This document shows, one piece after another, positions 44,230-52,451 of a stretch of DNA of 64,000 nucleotides. The position numbers were made by a program, and so were the translations under genes. Below the pieces are notes generated by a model that saw nothing but the letters and a program-made list of their open reading frames with translations, made no database searches and was not told where the DNA came from. The DNA lies in NCBI GenBank assembly GCA_002344795.1, contig DDUM01000020.1, forward strand, positions 83,108-147,107, read 5' to 3'. Every line of letters begins with the position of its first letter. Position 1 is the first letter of the stretch. This DNA is from Flammeovirgaceae bacterium UBA2338 (lineage in GTDB: Bacteria; Bacteroidota; Bacteroidia; Cytophagales; Cyclobacteriaceae).

Positions 44230-45168
44230 TTGAATAAACGCGCTGCAACACAAAGTATAAAATCAAAAGCTAAGGAACTGGGATTCATTTTTTGTGGTGT
44301 TTCAAAGGCTGAGTTTTTAGAACAGGAGGCGCCCCGATTGGAAGAATGGTTGAAGCGGGGATACCAGGGGAAAATGAGCTACCTCGAAAATTATTTTGAT
44401 AAAAGACTCGACCCCACCTTATTGGTTCCCGGAGCCAAATCAGTAGTAAGTCTTGTTTATAATTACTATCCAAAAAAAGATTTAGGGAAAGATTCTGATT
44501 TTAAGATTGCCAAATATGCTTATGGTGAGGACTACCATTTTGTCGTTAAAGACAAACTAAAAACATTACTCTCGCACTTAAACGAAACCATAGGTGAGGT
44601 GAATGGAAGGGCCTTTGTCGATTCTGCTCCGGTAATGGAAGGAGCCTGGGCACAAAAAAGCGGACTCGGCTGGGTAGGCAAAAACAGTTTACTGCTCAAC
44701 AGAAGTGCCGGGAGTTTTTTCTTTTTGGCAGAACTCATCATTGATTTAGAATTGGAGTACGATAGCCCCACTAAAGATTATTGTGGTACTTGCACCGCTT
44801 GCATGGATGCCTGCCCTACGGATGCCATTGCCGAACCCTATGTAGTGGATGGCAGTAAGTGCATCTCTTACTTTACCATTGAGTTGAAGGATGAAATCCC
44901 CAATGACGTAAGCGGTAAGTTTGAAAATTGGATCTTTGGTTGCGACATCTGCCAGGATGTGTGCCCCTGGAATCGATTTTCTTCACCACACAATGAATCC
45001 CGGTTTGATCCCTCACCAACCCTCGAAAACATGAAAAGTGATGATTGGAAAGAAATCACAGAAGAAGTATTTAAAAGTGTGTTTAAAAATTCAGCTGTTA
45101 AAAGAACAGGATTGAAGGGACTTCAAAGAAATATTCGATTTATTACCTCCGGTAAGCTTAAGCCGTAA
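44230..45168 (+). CDS. queG: epoxyqueuosine reductase
   Basis: Last step of queuosine synthesis in tRNA: reduces epoxyqueuosine with cobalamin and two [4Fe-4S] clusters. 312 residues, normal size. KSKAKELGFIFCGVSKAEF start, Asp in AFVDSAPVMEGAWAQKSGLGWVGKNS (active site), ferredoxin motif CGTCTACMDACP (about 181-192), and a second cluster CDICQDVCPWN (about 238-248). The start appears to be TTG at 44230; no ATG exists upstream in frame after the nearest stop. The C-terminal HEAT extension seen in some homologues is absent. Confidence 0.94.
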   Translation: MNKRAATQSIKSKAKELGFIFCGVSKAEFLEQEAPRLEEWLKRGYQGKMSYLENYFDKRLDPTLLVPGAKSVVSLVYNYYPKKDLGKDSDFKIAKYAYGEDYHFVVKDKLKTLLSHLNETIGEVNGRAFVDSAPVMEGAWAQKSGLGWVGKNSLLLNRSAGSFFFLAELIIDLELEYDSPTKDYCGTCTACMDACPTDAIAEPYVVDGSKCISYFTIELKDEIPNDVSGKFENWIFGCDICQDVCPWNRFSSPHNESRFDPSPTLENMKSDDWKEITEEVFKSVFKNSAVKRTGLKGLQRNIRFITSGKLKP

Positions 45169-45270
45169 TTATGCAATAGAATTCAATCGACAATCCTGAC
45201 GGTAACGGCAGGGTTCGTCATTAATTTACATTATGTGTATTCTTCTAACGCTTAATTTGGGATAAAAAAT

Positions 45271-45296
45271 AAACCCCGACAATGCCGGGGTTTTTA
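45271..45296. terminator. terminator between queG and the small minus-strand gene
   Basis: AACCCCG (45272-45278) pairs with CGGGGTT (45286-45292), loop ACAATGC; T-run to the right, A-rich to the left (TAAAAAATAAA), so it can serve both convergent genes. Confidence 0.75.
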
Positions 45297-45312
45297 AAGT
45301 TTATCAGTGTAG

Positions 45313-45501
45313 TCAACTGGTCATTACAAAGCAGCGATTGAGAATCGCCCCGTGTTCATCCTCATAATTGGCATAACACCAGTTTCTGAGGTCCTGAATT
45401 TCATCGGCAATTAGCATTTTAATTGCCTTTCTCAACTCCTTTTCAAAGAGTTTTGCATCAAAACTTACTCTCGCCAAGACGGTTTTAACGTAATTAAGCA
45501 T
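45313..45501 (-). CDS. small conserved-type cytosolic protein
   Basis: 62 residues from the ATG at 45501 (MLNYVKTVLARVSFDAKLF). Helical and charged; the pattern FDAKLFEKELRKAIKMLIADEIQDLRNWC, then ILNRCF at the end, resembles a small uncharacterised protein that I believe recurs in Cytophagales, but I cannot name the family. Two conserved-looking Cys (in NWCYAN and NRCF). The frame extends to 45597, but a -7 box at 45514-45521 lies inside that extension, so the short form is chosen. Divergent from batD. Confidence 0.6.
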   Translation of the reverse strand: MLNYVKTVLARVSFDAKLFEKELRKAIKMLIADEIQDLRNWCYANYEDEHGAILNRCFVMTS

Positions 45502-45513
45502 TTTTCTCATCAG

Positions 45514-45521
45514 CAAAATTA
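45514..45521 (-). promoter_or_regulatory. -7 promoter box TAATTTTG, small protein gene
   Basis: Perfect TAnnTTTG on the minus strand. The ATG at 45510 is only 3 bases behind it and that at 45501 is 12 bases behind, favouring the second. Confidence 0.5.
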
Positions 45522-45620
45522 AATTTAAGTTTGTGCGTGGTCTTCTTTTCACAATAACCGTTAATATACAAAAACAGTTAAAGTCAAAAAAGAACAACCT
45601 TCATTTGTAGAACGAGAATT

Positions 45621-47084
45621 ATGCTTCAAAGTTGTATGTGTTTTAAGCTGTCTTTTTCCGTTTTTTTAATCGCTTTTGTGGGGCTTTTTAGCTCCCTTTT
45701 TGGGCAAAAAATACAAATTGAGTTAGGCCCTGATGAAATAGCCGAAAACCAACCCTGGACCATTACCGTAACGGTAAATGATGAGCGGCTGAAGAGCTAT
45801 GATAATTTCCCGGACATAGAAGGTTTCCGTAAAAGGGGCACTTCCACCCAATCTCAAACCAGTATTGTAAATGGACAGATCAGCTCGTCCCAAAGTGTGG
45901 TAATGACCTATATGGCTACAAAACAGGGGGTATTTACGCTCCCTCCGTTTAAAATGACCATAAATGATCAGATCCTTTCTTCTCAGGGGAAAAAGATCAC
46001 TGTCGGATCACCAAAGCAAGCACAACAGCGCGACCCTGTGAGGAGTCTCTTTGAGAGAGATCCGTTTGATGATTTTTTTGGGCGAGGTGAAACAGAATTT
46101 GTTGATATCAAAGAAGATGCATTGCTGGCGCTGACTACCAACAAAAATGAAGTTTACGTTGGGGAAGGCTTCACTACCACCCTGTCGTTTCTGGTAGCAG
46201 ATAACAACAGAGCACCTATGCAATTTCATGACCTTGGAAAACAGCTCTCTGACATTCTAAAGAAGTTAAGACCCTCCAATTGCTGGGAAGAAAACTTCAA
46301 CATTGAAAATATTGAGGGTGAGACGATAGAAATAAATAATAAGTTCTACACGCAGTATAAAATATATCAGGCTACCTTCTACCCGCTCAATACGCAACCC
46401 ATAGTATTCCCAAGTGTGGGTTTAGAGATGATCAAATTCAGAGTAGCCAAAAACCCATCCTTCTTTGGGCAAAATCGACAGGAAGATTTCAAAACTTTTT
46501 ACTCTTCCCCGAAAACAATTAAGGTGAAAGAATTACCACCACATCCCCTTAAAGAGTCTGTAGCCGTTGGTAGTTACCGCCTGGATGAAAAACTAGGATC
46601 ATTAAATTTAAAAACCGGGCAAAGTGCCAGCTATGAATTTAATATTTATGGAGAAGGAAATATTTCTTCCATTGAAAAACCGATGGTGAGGAAGGACAAC
46701 AATTTTGACTTCTACGAACCCAATATAAAACAAAGTATTAAGCGTGAAAATGGACGCGTGGCCGGGGCAAAGGCTTTTAGCTATTACATGATTCCCAAAG
46801 AGCCTGGAGATTATGATTTAGGCGATTACTTTTCTTGGGTATTTTTCAACCCAAAATCCAACAAATACGATACATTAAAATCTCGGTATTCTATTACTGT
46901 AACTGGCGAAAGCCAAAAGAATATATCCATAGACAGTAAGGATTCCGGATCTTTTTATGATCGCATTACACTGGCGGATAACACCATCCATTCTTCTATC
47001 AAAAATGATTGGCTGAAAATTGGCGCTAATCTTTTTATCTTGCTGATGCTTGGAGCCTCCGCGTTCTTCGTATTCAAGAAATAA
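45621..47084 (+). CDS. BatD family protein
   Basis: 487 residues. Signal peptide (to about residue 28, ending LFGQ), then tandem immunoglobulin-like BatD domains (IAENQPWTITVTVNDERLKSYDNFPDIEGF; SSQSVVMTYMATKQGVFTLPPF, about 60-115; QTASYEFNIYGEGN-like segment later), and one C-terminal membrane helix (about 465-485). BatD belongs to the Bat set linked to aerotolerance, which usually includes MoxR and BatA/B/C; none of these is in the window, so it stands alone here. An alternative start is 45636. Confidence 0.85.
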   Translation: MLQSCMCFKLSFSVFLIAFVGLFSSLFGQKIQIELGPDEIAENQPWTITVTVNDERLKSYDNFPDIEGFRKRGTSTQSQTSIVNGQISSSQSVVMTYMATKQGVFTLPPFKMTINDQILSSQGKKITVGSPKQAQQRDPVRSLFERDPFDDFFGRGETEFVDIKEDALLALTTNKNEVYVGEGFTTTLSFLVADNNRAPMQFHDLGKQLSDILKKLRPSNCWEENFNIENIEGETIEINNKFYTQYKIYQATFYPLNTQPIVFPSVGLEMIKFRVAKNPSFFGQNRQEDFKTFYSSPKTIKVKELPPHPLKESVAVGSYRLDEKLGSLNLKTGQSASYEFNIYGEGNISSIEKPMVRKDNNFDFYEPNIKQSIKRENGRVAGAKAFSYYMIPKEPGDYDLGDYFSWVFFNPKSNKYDTLKSRYSITVTGESQKNISIDSKDSGSFYDRITLADNTIHSSIKNDWLKIGANLFILLMLGASAFFVFKK

Positions 47085-47139
47085 TTCTAAATTCCACATT
47101 CAAAATTTAACATTGAATTTTGAACATCAAATTTTGAAT
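47084..47139. repeat. four degenerate 14-bp tandem repeats between batD and aroC
   Basis: Units ATTCTAAATTCCAC, ATTCAAAATTTAAC, ATTGAATTTTGAAC and ATCAAATTTTGAAT in direct succession fill the whole gap, reaching into the aroC ATG. Neighbouring units agree at 10-11 of 14 positions. The inner units are also partly palindromic (TTCAAAA...TTTTGAA). Confidence 0.6.
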
Positions 47140-48208
47140 GAACAGCTACGGTACACTTTTTAAGATAACAACTTTTGGCGAGTCTCATGGTCCTGCGATT
47201 GGAGCAGTGATAGATGGATGCCCGGCTGGACTGGCGATTGATGAAAATTTTATCCAATCCGAACTCGACCGTAGAAAACCCGGTCAATCTAAGATCACCA
47301 CCCAAAGGAAGGAAAGTGACACATTCAAAATTCTTTCTGGAGTTTTTGAAGGCAAGTCAACGGGTACTCCTATAGCCCTCGTAATAGAGAATCAGGATCA
47401 AAGAAGTAAAGACTATGGACATATTGCAGAGGCATTCCGCCCTTCTCATGCAGATTATACGTATGAGGCCAAGTATGGAAATAGGGACTATCGGGGTGGT
47501 GGCCGAAGTTCTGCTCGTGAAACCGCAGCAAGGGTAGCAGCGGGAGCCATTGCAAAACTCCTGTTACAGAAAGAAAAAATTGAAATCAGTGCATATGTGT
47601 CGCAAGTGGGTGACATTAAAACTCCACACTATACAAAGCTCAACTTGAGCAACACCGAAAATAACATAGTGCGATGTCCGGATGACCGCATTGCCGATCA
47701 GATGATCGCGTTGATTGATAAAGTGCGAAAGCAACAGGATACCATAGGTGGCATTGTTACGTGCGTAATCAAGAACACTCCCGTTGGGTTAGGAGAGCCT
47801 GTATTTGATAAGTTACATGCTGAGTTGGGGAAAGCCATGTTAAGTATCAATGCAGTAAAAGGGTTTGAATATGGAAGTGGATTTGAAGGTACTCAGTTAA
47901 AAGGCTCTGAGCACAATGATGAGTTTTACAATGACGGAGGAAAAATAAAAACCAAAACCAACCACTCAGGAGGCATACAGGGAGGCATCTCCAATGGCGA
48001 AGATATATATTTCAATGTGGCCTTTAAACCTGTAGCCACTATTATGAAAGATCAAGCCAGTATTGATAAGCAAGGCAATGAAACTACCGTATCCGGTAAA
48101 GGCAGACATGACCCATGTGTTGTGCCACGTGCAGTGCCTATAGTAGAGGCAATGGCTGCATTAGTGATTGCTGATTTTTTATTGAGAGGAAAGGTTTCTA
48201 GAATTTAA
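47138..48208 (+). CDS. aroC: chorismate synthase
   Basis: Last step of the shikimate pathway: EPSP to chorismate using reduced FMN. 356 residues. Signatures: GTLFKITTFGESHGPAIGAVIDGCPAG (about 5-31), DYRGGGRSSARETAARVAAGAIAK (about 118-141), and FNVAFKPVATI with GRHDPCVVPRAVPIVEAM near the end. The region directly before it is a small tandem repeat, and directly after its stop begins the left arm of an inverted-repeat element. Confidence 0.97.
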   Translation: MNSYGTLFKITTFGESHGPAIGAVIDGCPAGLAIDENFIQSELDRRKPGQSKITTQRKESDTFKILSGVFEGKSTGTPIALVIENQDQRSKDYGHIAEAFRPSHADYTYEAKYGNRDYRGGGRSSARETAARVAAGAIAKLLLQKEKIEISAYVSQVGDIKTPHYTKLNLSNTENNIVRCPDDRIADQMIALIDKVRKQQDTIGGIVTCVIKNTPVGLGEPVFDKLHAELGKAMLSINAVKGFEYGSGFEGTQLKGSEHNDEFYNDGGKIKTKTNHSGGIQGGISNGEDIYFNVAFKPVATIMKDQASIDKQGNETTVSGKGRHDPCVVPRAVPIVEAMAALVIADFLLRGKVSRI

Positions 48209-48210
48209 TT

Positions 48211-48734
48211 GGCCACGAAGGCACAAAGACACGAAGATCAAGTACATCTTTTTTATTTTCTTAACTACTTTAGAGGGTAAAAAGATAGACTCAATGACTT
48301 TTGAAAAATTGTCTGATAACGAAGAGAAAATTGGAAAAGCTATTGTAAATGCAGCATACCAAGTCCACTCTCAACTTGGTCCAGGCTTACTTGAAAAAGT
48401 TTATGAAGTGTGTCTTACCCACGAGTTGCGGAAAGTAGGGATGCTAGTGTCAAGACAAGTTGATATACCCATACAATACGCTGGAATTCATTTTGATGAA
48501 GGTCTGCGACTTGACTTACTAATTGAAAATAAAGTAGTTGTTGAGATAAAAGCCGTTGATCAAGTTAACCCTGTTTGGCAGGCTCAGGTTTTAAGCCACC
48601 TTAAATTGACTGGGTTAAGACTTGGTTATCTTATTAATTTCAACGTCCCTCTTATTAAAAGTGGAATTAAGAGAATAATATTATAATAATGAACAGCTAA
48701 TGCAAAAGTTAGTGCCTTGGTGTCTTCGTGGCAT
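48211..48734. mobile_element. inverted-repeat element carrying a GxxExxY gene
   Basis: Left arm 48212-48232 and right arm 48712-48732 (reverse complement) agree at 18 of 21 positions (GCCACGAAG-x-CAC-x-AAG-x-CAC). They frame one gene, the GxxExxY protein. A related, gene-less pair is at 26903-26973. The arms show a 9-base internal rhythm of CAC/GAAG units. No target-site duplication is obvious, and no transposase is present, so mobility is inferred from repetition and flanking repeats only. Confidence 0.55.
48294..48686 (+). CDS. GxxExxY protein, PD-(D/E)xK-like
   Basis: 130 residues. Family motif GLLEKVY (31-37) following NAAYQVHSQLGPG, then RLDLLIEN with Asp74 and VVVEIKA with Glu84 and Lys86: the D...ExK layout of the PD-(D/E)xK nuclease fold (the Pfam group for GxxExxY proteins is placed there). 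C-terminal HLKLTGLRLGYLINFNVPLIKSGIKRII is typical. Function unknown. It lies alone between inverted-repeat arms, 85 bases behind aroC and has no visible promoter box. Confidence 0.85.
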   Translation: MTFEKLSDNEEKIGKAIVNAAYQVHSQLGPGLLEKVYEVCLTHELRKVGMLVSRQVDIPIQYAGIHFDEGLRLDLLIENKVVVEIKAVDQVNPVWQAQVLSHLKLTGLRLGYLINFNVPLIKSGIKRIIL

Positions 48735-48739
48735 AAAGA

Positions 48740-48865
48740 ATGGAAAATTCAGGATTGGAAAATCTTGCTTATACATATCTAAATTGGGAAGATGTTGACA
48801 AATCTGTCCTCAAAAAGCTTATCAAGGCTTCTGTGCAGCACATGAAGAAGCATCATCAGACATAA
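48740..48865 (+). CDS. short hypothetical ORF
   Basis: 41 codons, MENSGLENLAYTYLNWEDV then DKSVLKKLIKASVQHMKK and HHQT, starting 6 bases after the right arm of the GxxExxY element. Composition is protein-like (amphipathic, basic end), but no family is recognised. It may be a real small protein or the residue of a larger gene interrupted by the element. Confidence 0.3.
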   Translation: MENSGLENLAYTYLNWEDVDKSVLKKLIKASVQHMKKHHQT

Positions 48866-48974
48866 GCCTTCCATAAAAATTGTACCTTCCGACCTCAGGA
48901 AATCTTGATAAAAGTCGATATTGTTTATCAATAGGCTTATTTTTAAACTACTGTGTTAACCTAAGTATGTTGTT

Positions 48975-50294
48975 ATGAAAAAGAAGATGCCGTTGTATGC
49001 AAAGATTCTCATTGGAATGGGCATTGGATTGGTATGGGGAATAGCTGCGGGGCCACTTGGAATTGTTGAATTCACACATGATTGGATAAAACCATTTGGA
49101 ACTATCTTTATTAATTGTTTAAAGCTGATTGCAGTCCCTCTTATTATAGTCTCGTTAATTGATGGGGTCTCTAATTTGTCTGATGTTAGTAAACTTTCAA
49201 GAATGGGCGGCAAAACCATTGGCTTGTACATCGGCACTACTGTAATCGCAGTTACTATCGGCCTTACCCTTGTCAACATCATTAACCCCGGTCATTATCT
49301 TTCAACAGAAAGAAGGGATCAACTAAGGGAATCCTTTGCTGCCGACCTGGACACCAGCATTATCACCGCACATAGCACCAAAGACTCTGGCCCCCTGCAA
49401 ATACTAGTTGATATTGTCCCCGACAATTTGTTCAACTCCTTTTCTGATAACACCAACATGCTTCAGGTGATTTTCTTTGCCATTCTGTTTGGGGTGGCCA
49501 TGATTCTCTCTCCCAAGGAAAAAGTGGCTCCTGTTAAAAACTTTTTTGATGGGGCAAACCATGTCATTCTGGCCATCGTGGACATTATTATGCGGTACGC
49601 TCCAGTTGGCGTTTTTGCATTACTTGCCAGTTTAACTATTGATTTAGAGTTGTTGCAGGCGCTTAGCGTCTACAGCTTAAATGTGGTACTCGGATTGGCC
49701 TTAATGGTATTTGTTGCTTATCCTTTGCTGCTTAAATCGATGACGAAGGTGAAGTACTCACGTTTTATGAAAGCCGTCTTACCGGCTCAGATCCTTGGGT
49801 TTTCTACCAGCTCCAGTGCTGCTACCTTACCTGTTACCATGGATTGTGTGGAAAAAAACCTCGGTGTTTCTGAAGAGGTTTCCAGTTTTGTCTTACCATT
49901 GGGGGCCACCATCAACATGGATGGCACCAGTATTCATCAGGGCGTTTCAGCGGTTTTCATCGCACAGGCTTTTGGCATTGACCTTTCGCTGGGTCAACAA
50001 CTCACCATTTTAATGACAGCCGTACTGGCTTCTATTGGTGCAGCTGCAGTACCGGGAGCAGGTATTATCATGTTAATTATTGTTCTTGAGGCCGTGGGTC
50101 TGGATCCCGCTGGTTTGGCACTCATTCTCGCTGTTGACCGCCCTCTTGACATGTTGCGCACAGCCGTTAACGTAACGGGAGACAGCACGGTTGCTGCTAT
50201 AATAGCCAGCTCAGAGGGTGCCATCAAAGACGAATCTGAACTCGGTAAAATAAAAGAAATTGACACGAGTCAGGTGGACACTAGTCAAAGTTAA
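48975..50294 (+). CDS. dicarboxylate/amino acid:cation symporter (DAACS)
   Basis: 439 residues, SDF family with about eight membrane helices and two re-entrant loops. Motifs: STSSSAATLPVTM (Ser-rich HP1 loop, about 276-288), LPLGATINMDGTSIHQG (helix 7 with NMDGT), AAAVPGAGIIML (HP2), and DRPLDMLRTAVNVTGDSTVAAI (helix 8 with Asp and Arg/Thr for substrate). Probable glutamate/aspartate or C4-dicarboxylate uptake with Na+ or H+. Its last 14 bases overlap the tail of the convergent second symporter. Confidence 0.93.
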   Translation: MKKKMPLYAKILIGMGIGLVWGIAAGPLGIVEFTHDWIKPFGTIFINCLKLIAVPLIIVSLIDGVSNLSDVSKLSRMGGKTIGLYIGTTVIAVTIGLTLVNIINPGHYLSTERRDQLRESFAADLDTSIITAHSTKDSGPLQILVDIVPDNLFNSFSDNTNMLQVIFFAILFGVAMILSPKEKVAPVKNFFDGANHVILAIVDIIMRYAPVGVFALLASLTIDLELLQALSVYSLNVVLGLALMVFVAYPLLLKSMTKVKYSRFMKAVLPAQILGFSTSSSAATLPVTMDCVEKNLGVSEEVSSFVLPLGATINMDGTSIHQGVSAVFIAQAFGIDLSLGQQLTILMTAVLASIGAAAVPGAGIIMLIIVLEAVGLDPAGLALILAVDRPLDMLRTAVNVTGDSTVAAIIASSEGAIKDESELGKIKEIDTSQVDTSQS

Positions 50295-51660
50295 TTTCAC
50301 CTTCTGGCTCCACGTATTCTTTTTCCCACTTGGCAATTACTACTGTGGCTAAACAGTTCCCTGTTACGTTTACGGAAGTTCTTGCCATATCCATCAGTTC
50401 ATCGATACCCAGGATGGCCATAATTGGCCAAAGTGGTAATCCAAAAGAGGCAGCCGTTCCCAACAAAATAACCAATGAGGCGCGGGGCACACCTGCTACA
50501 CCTTTACTGGTAAGCATCAAAGTTAAGCCCATCAATAATTGCTGGCCAATGGTAAGAGGAATTCCCGCTGCCTGCGCTACAAATACAGCAGCCAAGGACA
50601 AGTATAAAGTTGTACCGTCCAGGTTAAAGGTATAACCTGTGGGTAATACAAAAGAAACAATTTTCCGAGGCACGCCAAGCTTCTCCATATTCTCCATCGC
50701 CTTGGGCAAAGCAGATTCCGAACTGGTGGTTGCGAAAGCAATGGAAACGGGCTCCGATACTGCTCTTATAAATTTGCGAATAGGTATCTTCAAAAAATAT
50801 GCGATAGGCAACAATACCAAAAGCATAAAGGCCAATAGCGAACCATACAAAGTGAATAATAATTTGAGTAAGGAGGTGAGTATGTCAATTCCAAGATGCC
50901 CTACTGTAACGGCAATGGCCGCACCTACACCAAATGGAGCAAAGTGCATAATAATGTTAGTGAACTTGAACATGGCTTCCGCTAAACTCTCTGAGAAATC
51001 CAACATGGGCTTTTTCTTTTTCTCAGGAAGCATGGCCAACGCAATACCAAAAATTACACTAAACACTACAATAGGAAGTACGTCTCCATGGTATACCGAC
51101 TTTACAAAATTCTCAGGGAACACATGTAAAATCACTTCTGACCAGGTTTGTGCCTTCGCTTCTGGTAACTCCTGATTAAATCCTGGAGGCAATTCTATAC
51201 CAGCTCCTGCTTGTGTCAGGTTAATGGCAATTAACCCAATTACCAACGCCAGCGTTGTTACAAACTCAAAATACAAAATGGACTTCCACCCCATTCTTCC
51301 CACCTGCTTCAGGTTGGAGTGACCCGCAATCCCCACCACTAAAGTTGAAAAGAGGATGGGAGCAATTATGGTTTTCACCAGGCTGAGAAAGATTTTACTC
51401 AGTACCTGCAGGTTTTGAGCGAAGTGGGGATAGTTGAGGCCGATCTCCACCCCTATAATCATACTCAATAAAATCCAGGTGGTAAGGGATCCCTTCTTCA
51501 AGGCATAGACAATGGCAAAAGCCACAGTTACCCACCTGGCACCCACAAGCACCATGGGCGGAATAGATAGACCGGCATAGTAATTTACAAGATGTAGCAC
51601 AGTAGCTATGCTAAAAAGGCCGAGAATAATAACGGCAAGGTTTTTTTTTGTCAGGGACAT
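50281..51660 (-). CDS. second dicarboxylate/amino acid:cation symporter
   Basis: 459 residues from the ATG at 51660 (MSLTKKNLAVIILGL); a TTG at 51678 is the only farther start. SDF family: FATTSSESALPKAM (HP1), LPTGYTFNLDGTTLYLSLA (helix 7 with NLDGT), KGVAGVPRASLVILLG (HP2) and DELMDMARTSVNVTGNCLATVV (helix 8). Its helix-7 NLDGT and HP2 differ from the neighbour's NMDGT and AAAVPGAG, implying different substrates. Convergent and overlapping with the other symporter. Confidence 0.93.
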   Translation of the reverse strand: MSLTKKNLAVIILGLFSIATVLHLVNYYAGLSIPPMVLVGARWVTVAFAIVYALKKGSLTTWILLSMIIGVEIGLNYPHFAQNLQVLSKIFLSLVKTIIAPILFSTLVVGIAGHSNLKQVGRMGWKSILYFEFVTTLALVIGLIAINLTQAGAGIELPPGFNQELPEAKAQTWSEVILHVFPENFVKSVYHGDVLPIVVFSVIFGIALAMLPEKKKKPMLDFSESLAEAMFKFTNIIMHFAPFGVGAAIAVTVGHLGIDILTSLLKLLFTLYGSLLAFMLLVLLPIAYFLKIPIRKFIRAVSEPVSIAFATTSSESALPKAMENMEKLGVPRKIVSFVLPTGYTFNLDGTTLYLSLAAVFVAQAAGIPLTIGQQLLMGLTLMLTSKGVAGVPRASLVILLGTAASFGLPLWPIMAILGIDELMDMARTSVNVTGNCLATVVIAKWEKEYVEPEGEINFD

Positions 51661-51797
51661 TGGTTTTGGCGTGGTCAATTTTAGACCAACCTGCCAATAT
51701 ATGAAAAGTTGTTATCCAGCAATACAACTGGACTAGCTCCTTCCATCAAATCTTTGAAATGGCTCGAAAATATGACCCGAAACGAACTTAAATTCTC

Positions 51798-51805
51798 TAC
51801 TTTTG
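51798..51805 (+). promoter_or_regulatory. -7 promoter box TACTTTTG, nfu gene
   Basis: Perfect TAnnTTTG, 22 bases before the ATG at 51828. No clear upstream TTTG at the right distance. Confidence 0.45.
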
Positions 51806-51827
51806 TTGGCTCTTAAAAGACAATAAT

Positions 51828-52406
51828 ATGCTTCAGGCAAGCCCAAAAAATATACACATCTACCTCGAATCAAACCCTAACCCTAATTCTCTCAAGTTTG
51901 TGTTGAACGAGGTTTTGATACCCGATGGAATGAGCTTTGACTTTCCTAATGCAGAGAGTGCAAAAGAGGCACCCCTTGCTCTTGAGTTATTTCAATACCC
52001 ATATGTAAACAGGGTCTTTTACATGAGCAATTTTGTAACGGTAACCAAAAATGAGGATGTGCAATGGATTGAAGTGCAGAACACCATTAAAAATCACATT
52101 AAAAAATTTCTGGAAGAAGGAAAGCTCATTCTTGACAGTAAAGCTCCAGAAGTTACAGAAACGGAGACTGATTCAGAAACTGTAAAGAAAATAAAGTCAA
52201 TTCTTGACGAATACATCAAGCCTGCTGTGGAGCAGGATGGCGGAGCCATTACATTCCATTCATTTGTAGATGGTGTGGTTACCGTGACTCTTCAAGGCTC
52301 TTGCAGCGGCTGCCCTTCTTCCACCATTACCTTAAAGGCAGGTATTGAAAACCTCTTTAAGAACATGATGCCTGGCGAAATAAAGTCTGTAGAGGCCCTG
52401 GGATAA
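51828..52406 (+). CDS. NifU/Nfu-type iron-sulfur scaffold protein
   Basis: Carries and delivers Fe-S clusters to target enzymes. 192 residues: an N-terminal Nfu_N domain (about 8-95, ESNPNPNSLKFVLNE and ALELFQYPYVNRVFYMSNFVTVTK), then the NifU C-terminal domain (about 118-190) with VEQDGGAITFHSFVDGVV and the cluster motif CSGCPSS (C-x2-C). Single gene with its own promoter box. Confidence 0.93.
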   Translation: MLQASPKNIHIYLESNPNPNSLKFVLNEVLIPDGMSFDFPNAESAKEAPLALELFQYPYVNRVFYMSNFVTVTKNEDVQWIEVQNTIKNHIKKFLEEGKLILDSKAPEVTETETDSETVKKIKSILDEYIKPAVEQDGGAITFHSFVDGVVTVTLQGSCSGCPSSTITLKAGIENLFKNMMPGEIKSVEALG

Positions 52407-52451
52407 CCTCCAGATTCTGAATTCCTGACCCCCGGCTCAAGACCAAAAGGT

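Noticed and set aside
48211..48734. Insertion sequence or toxin-antitoxin module
   Set aside because: No transposase motif (DDE or HUH) and no second partner gene; the single gene is GxxExxY, so only a repeat-flanked element is claimed.
50639..51175. 178-codon open frame antisense to the second symporter
   Set aside because: Lies entirely within a well-supported SDF transporter gene; composition reflects the opposite strand.
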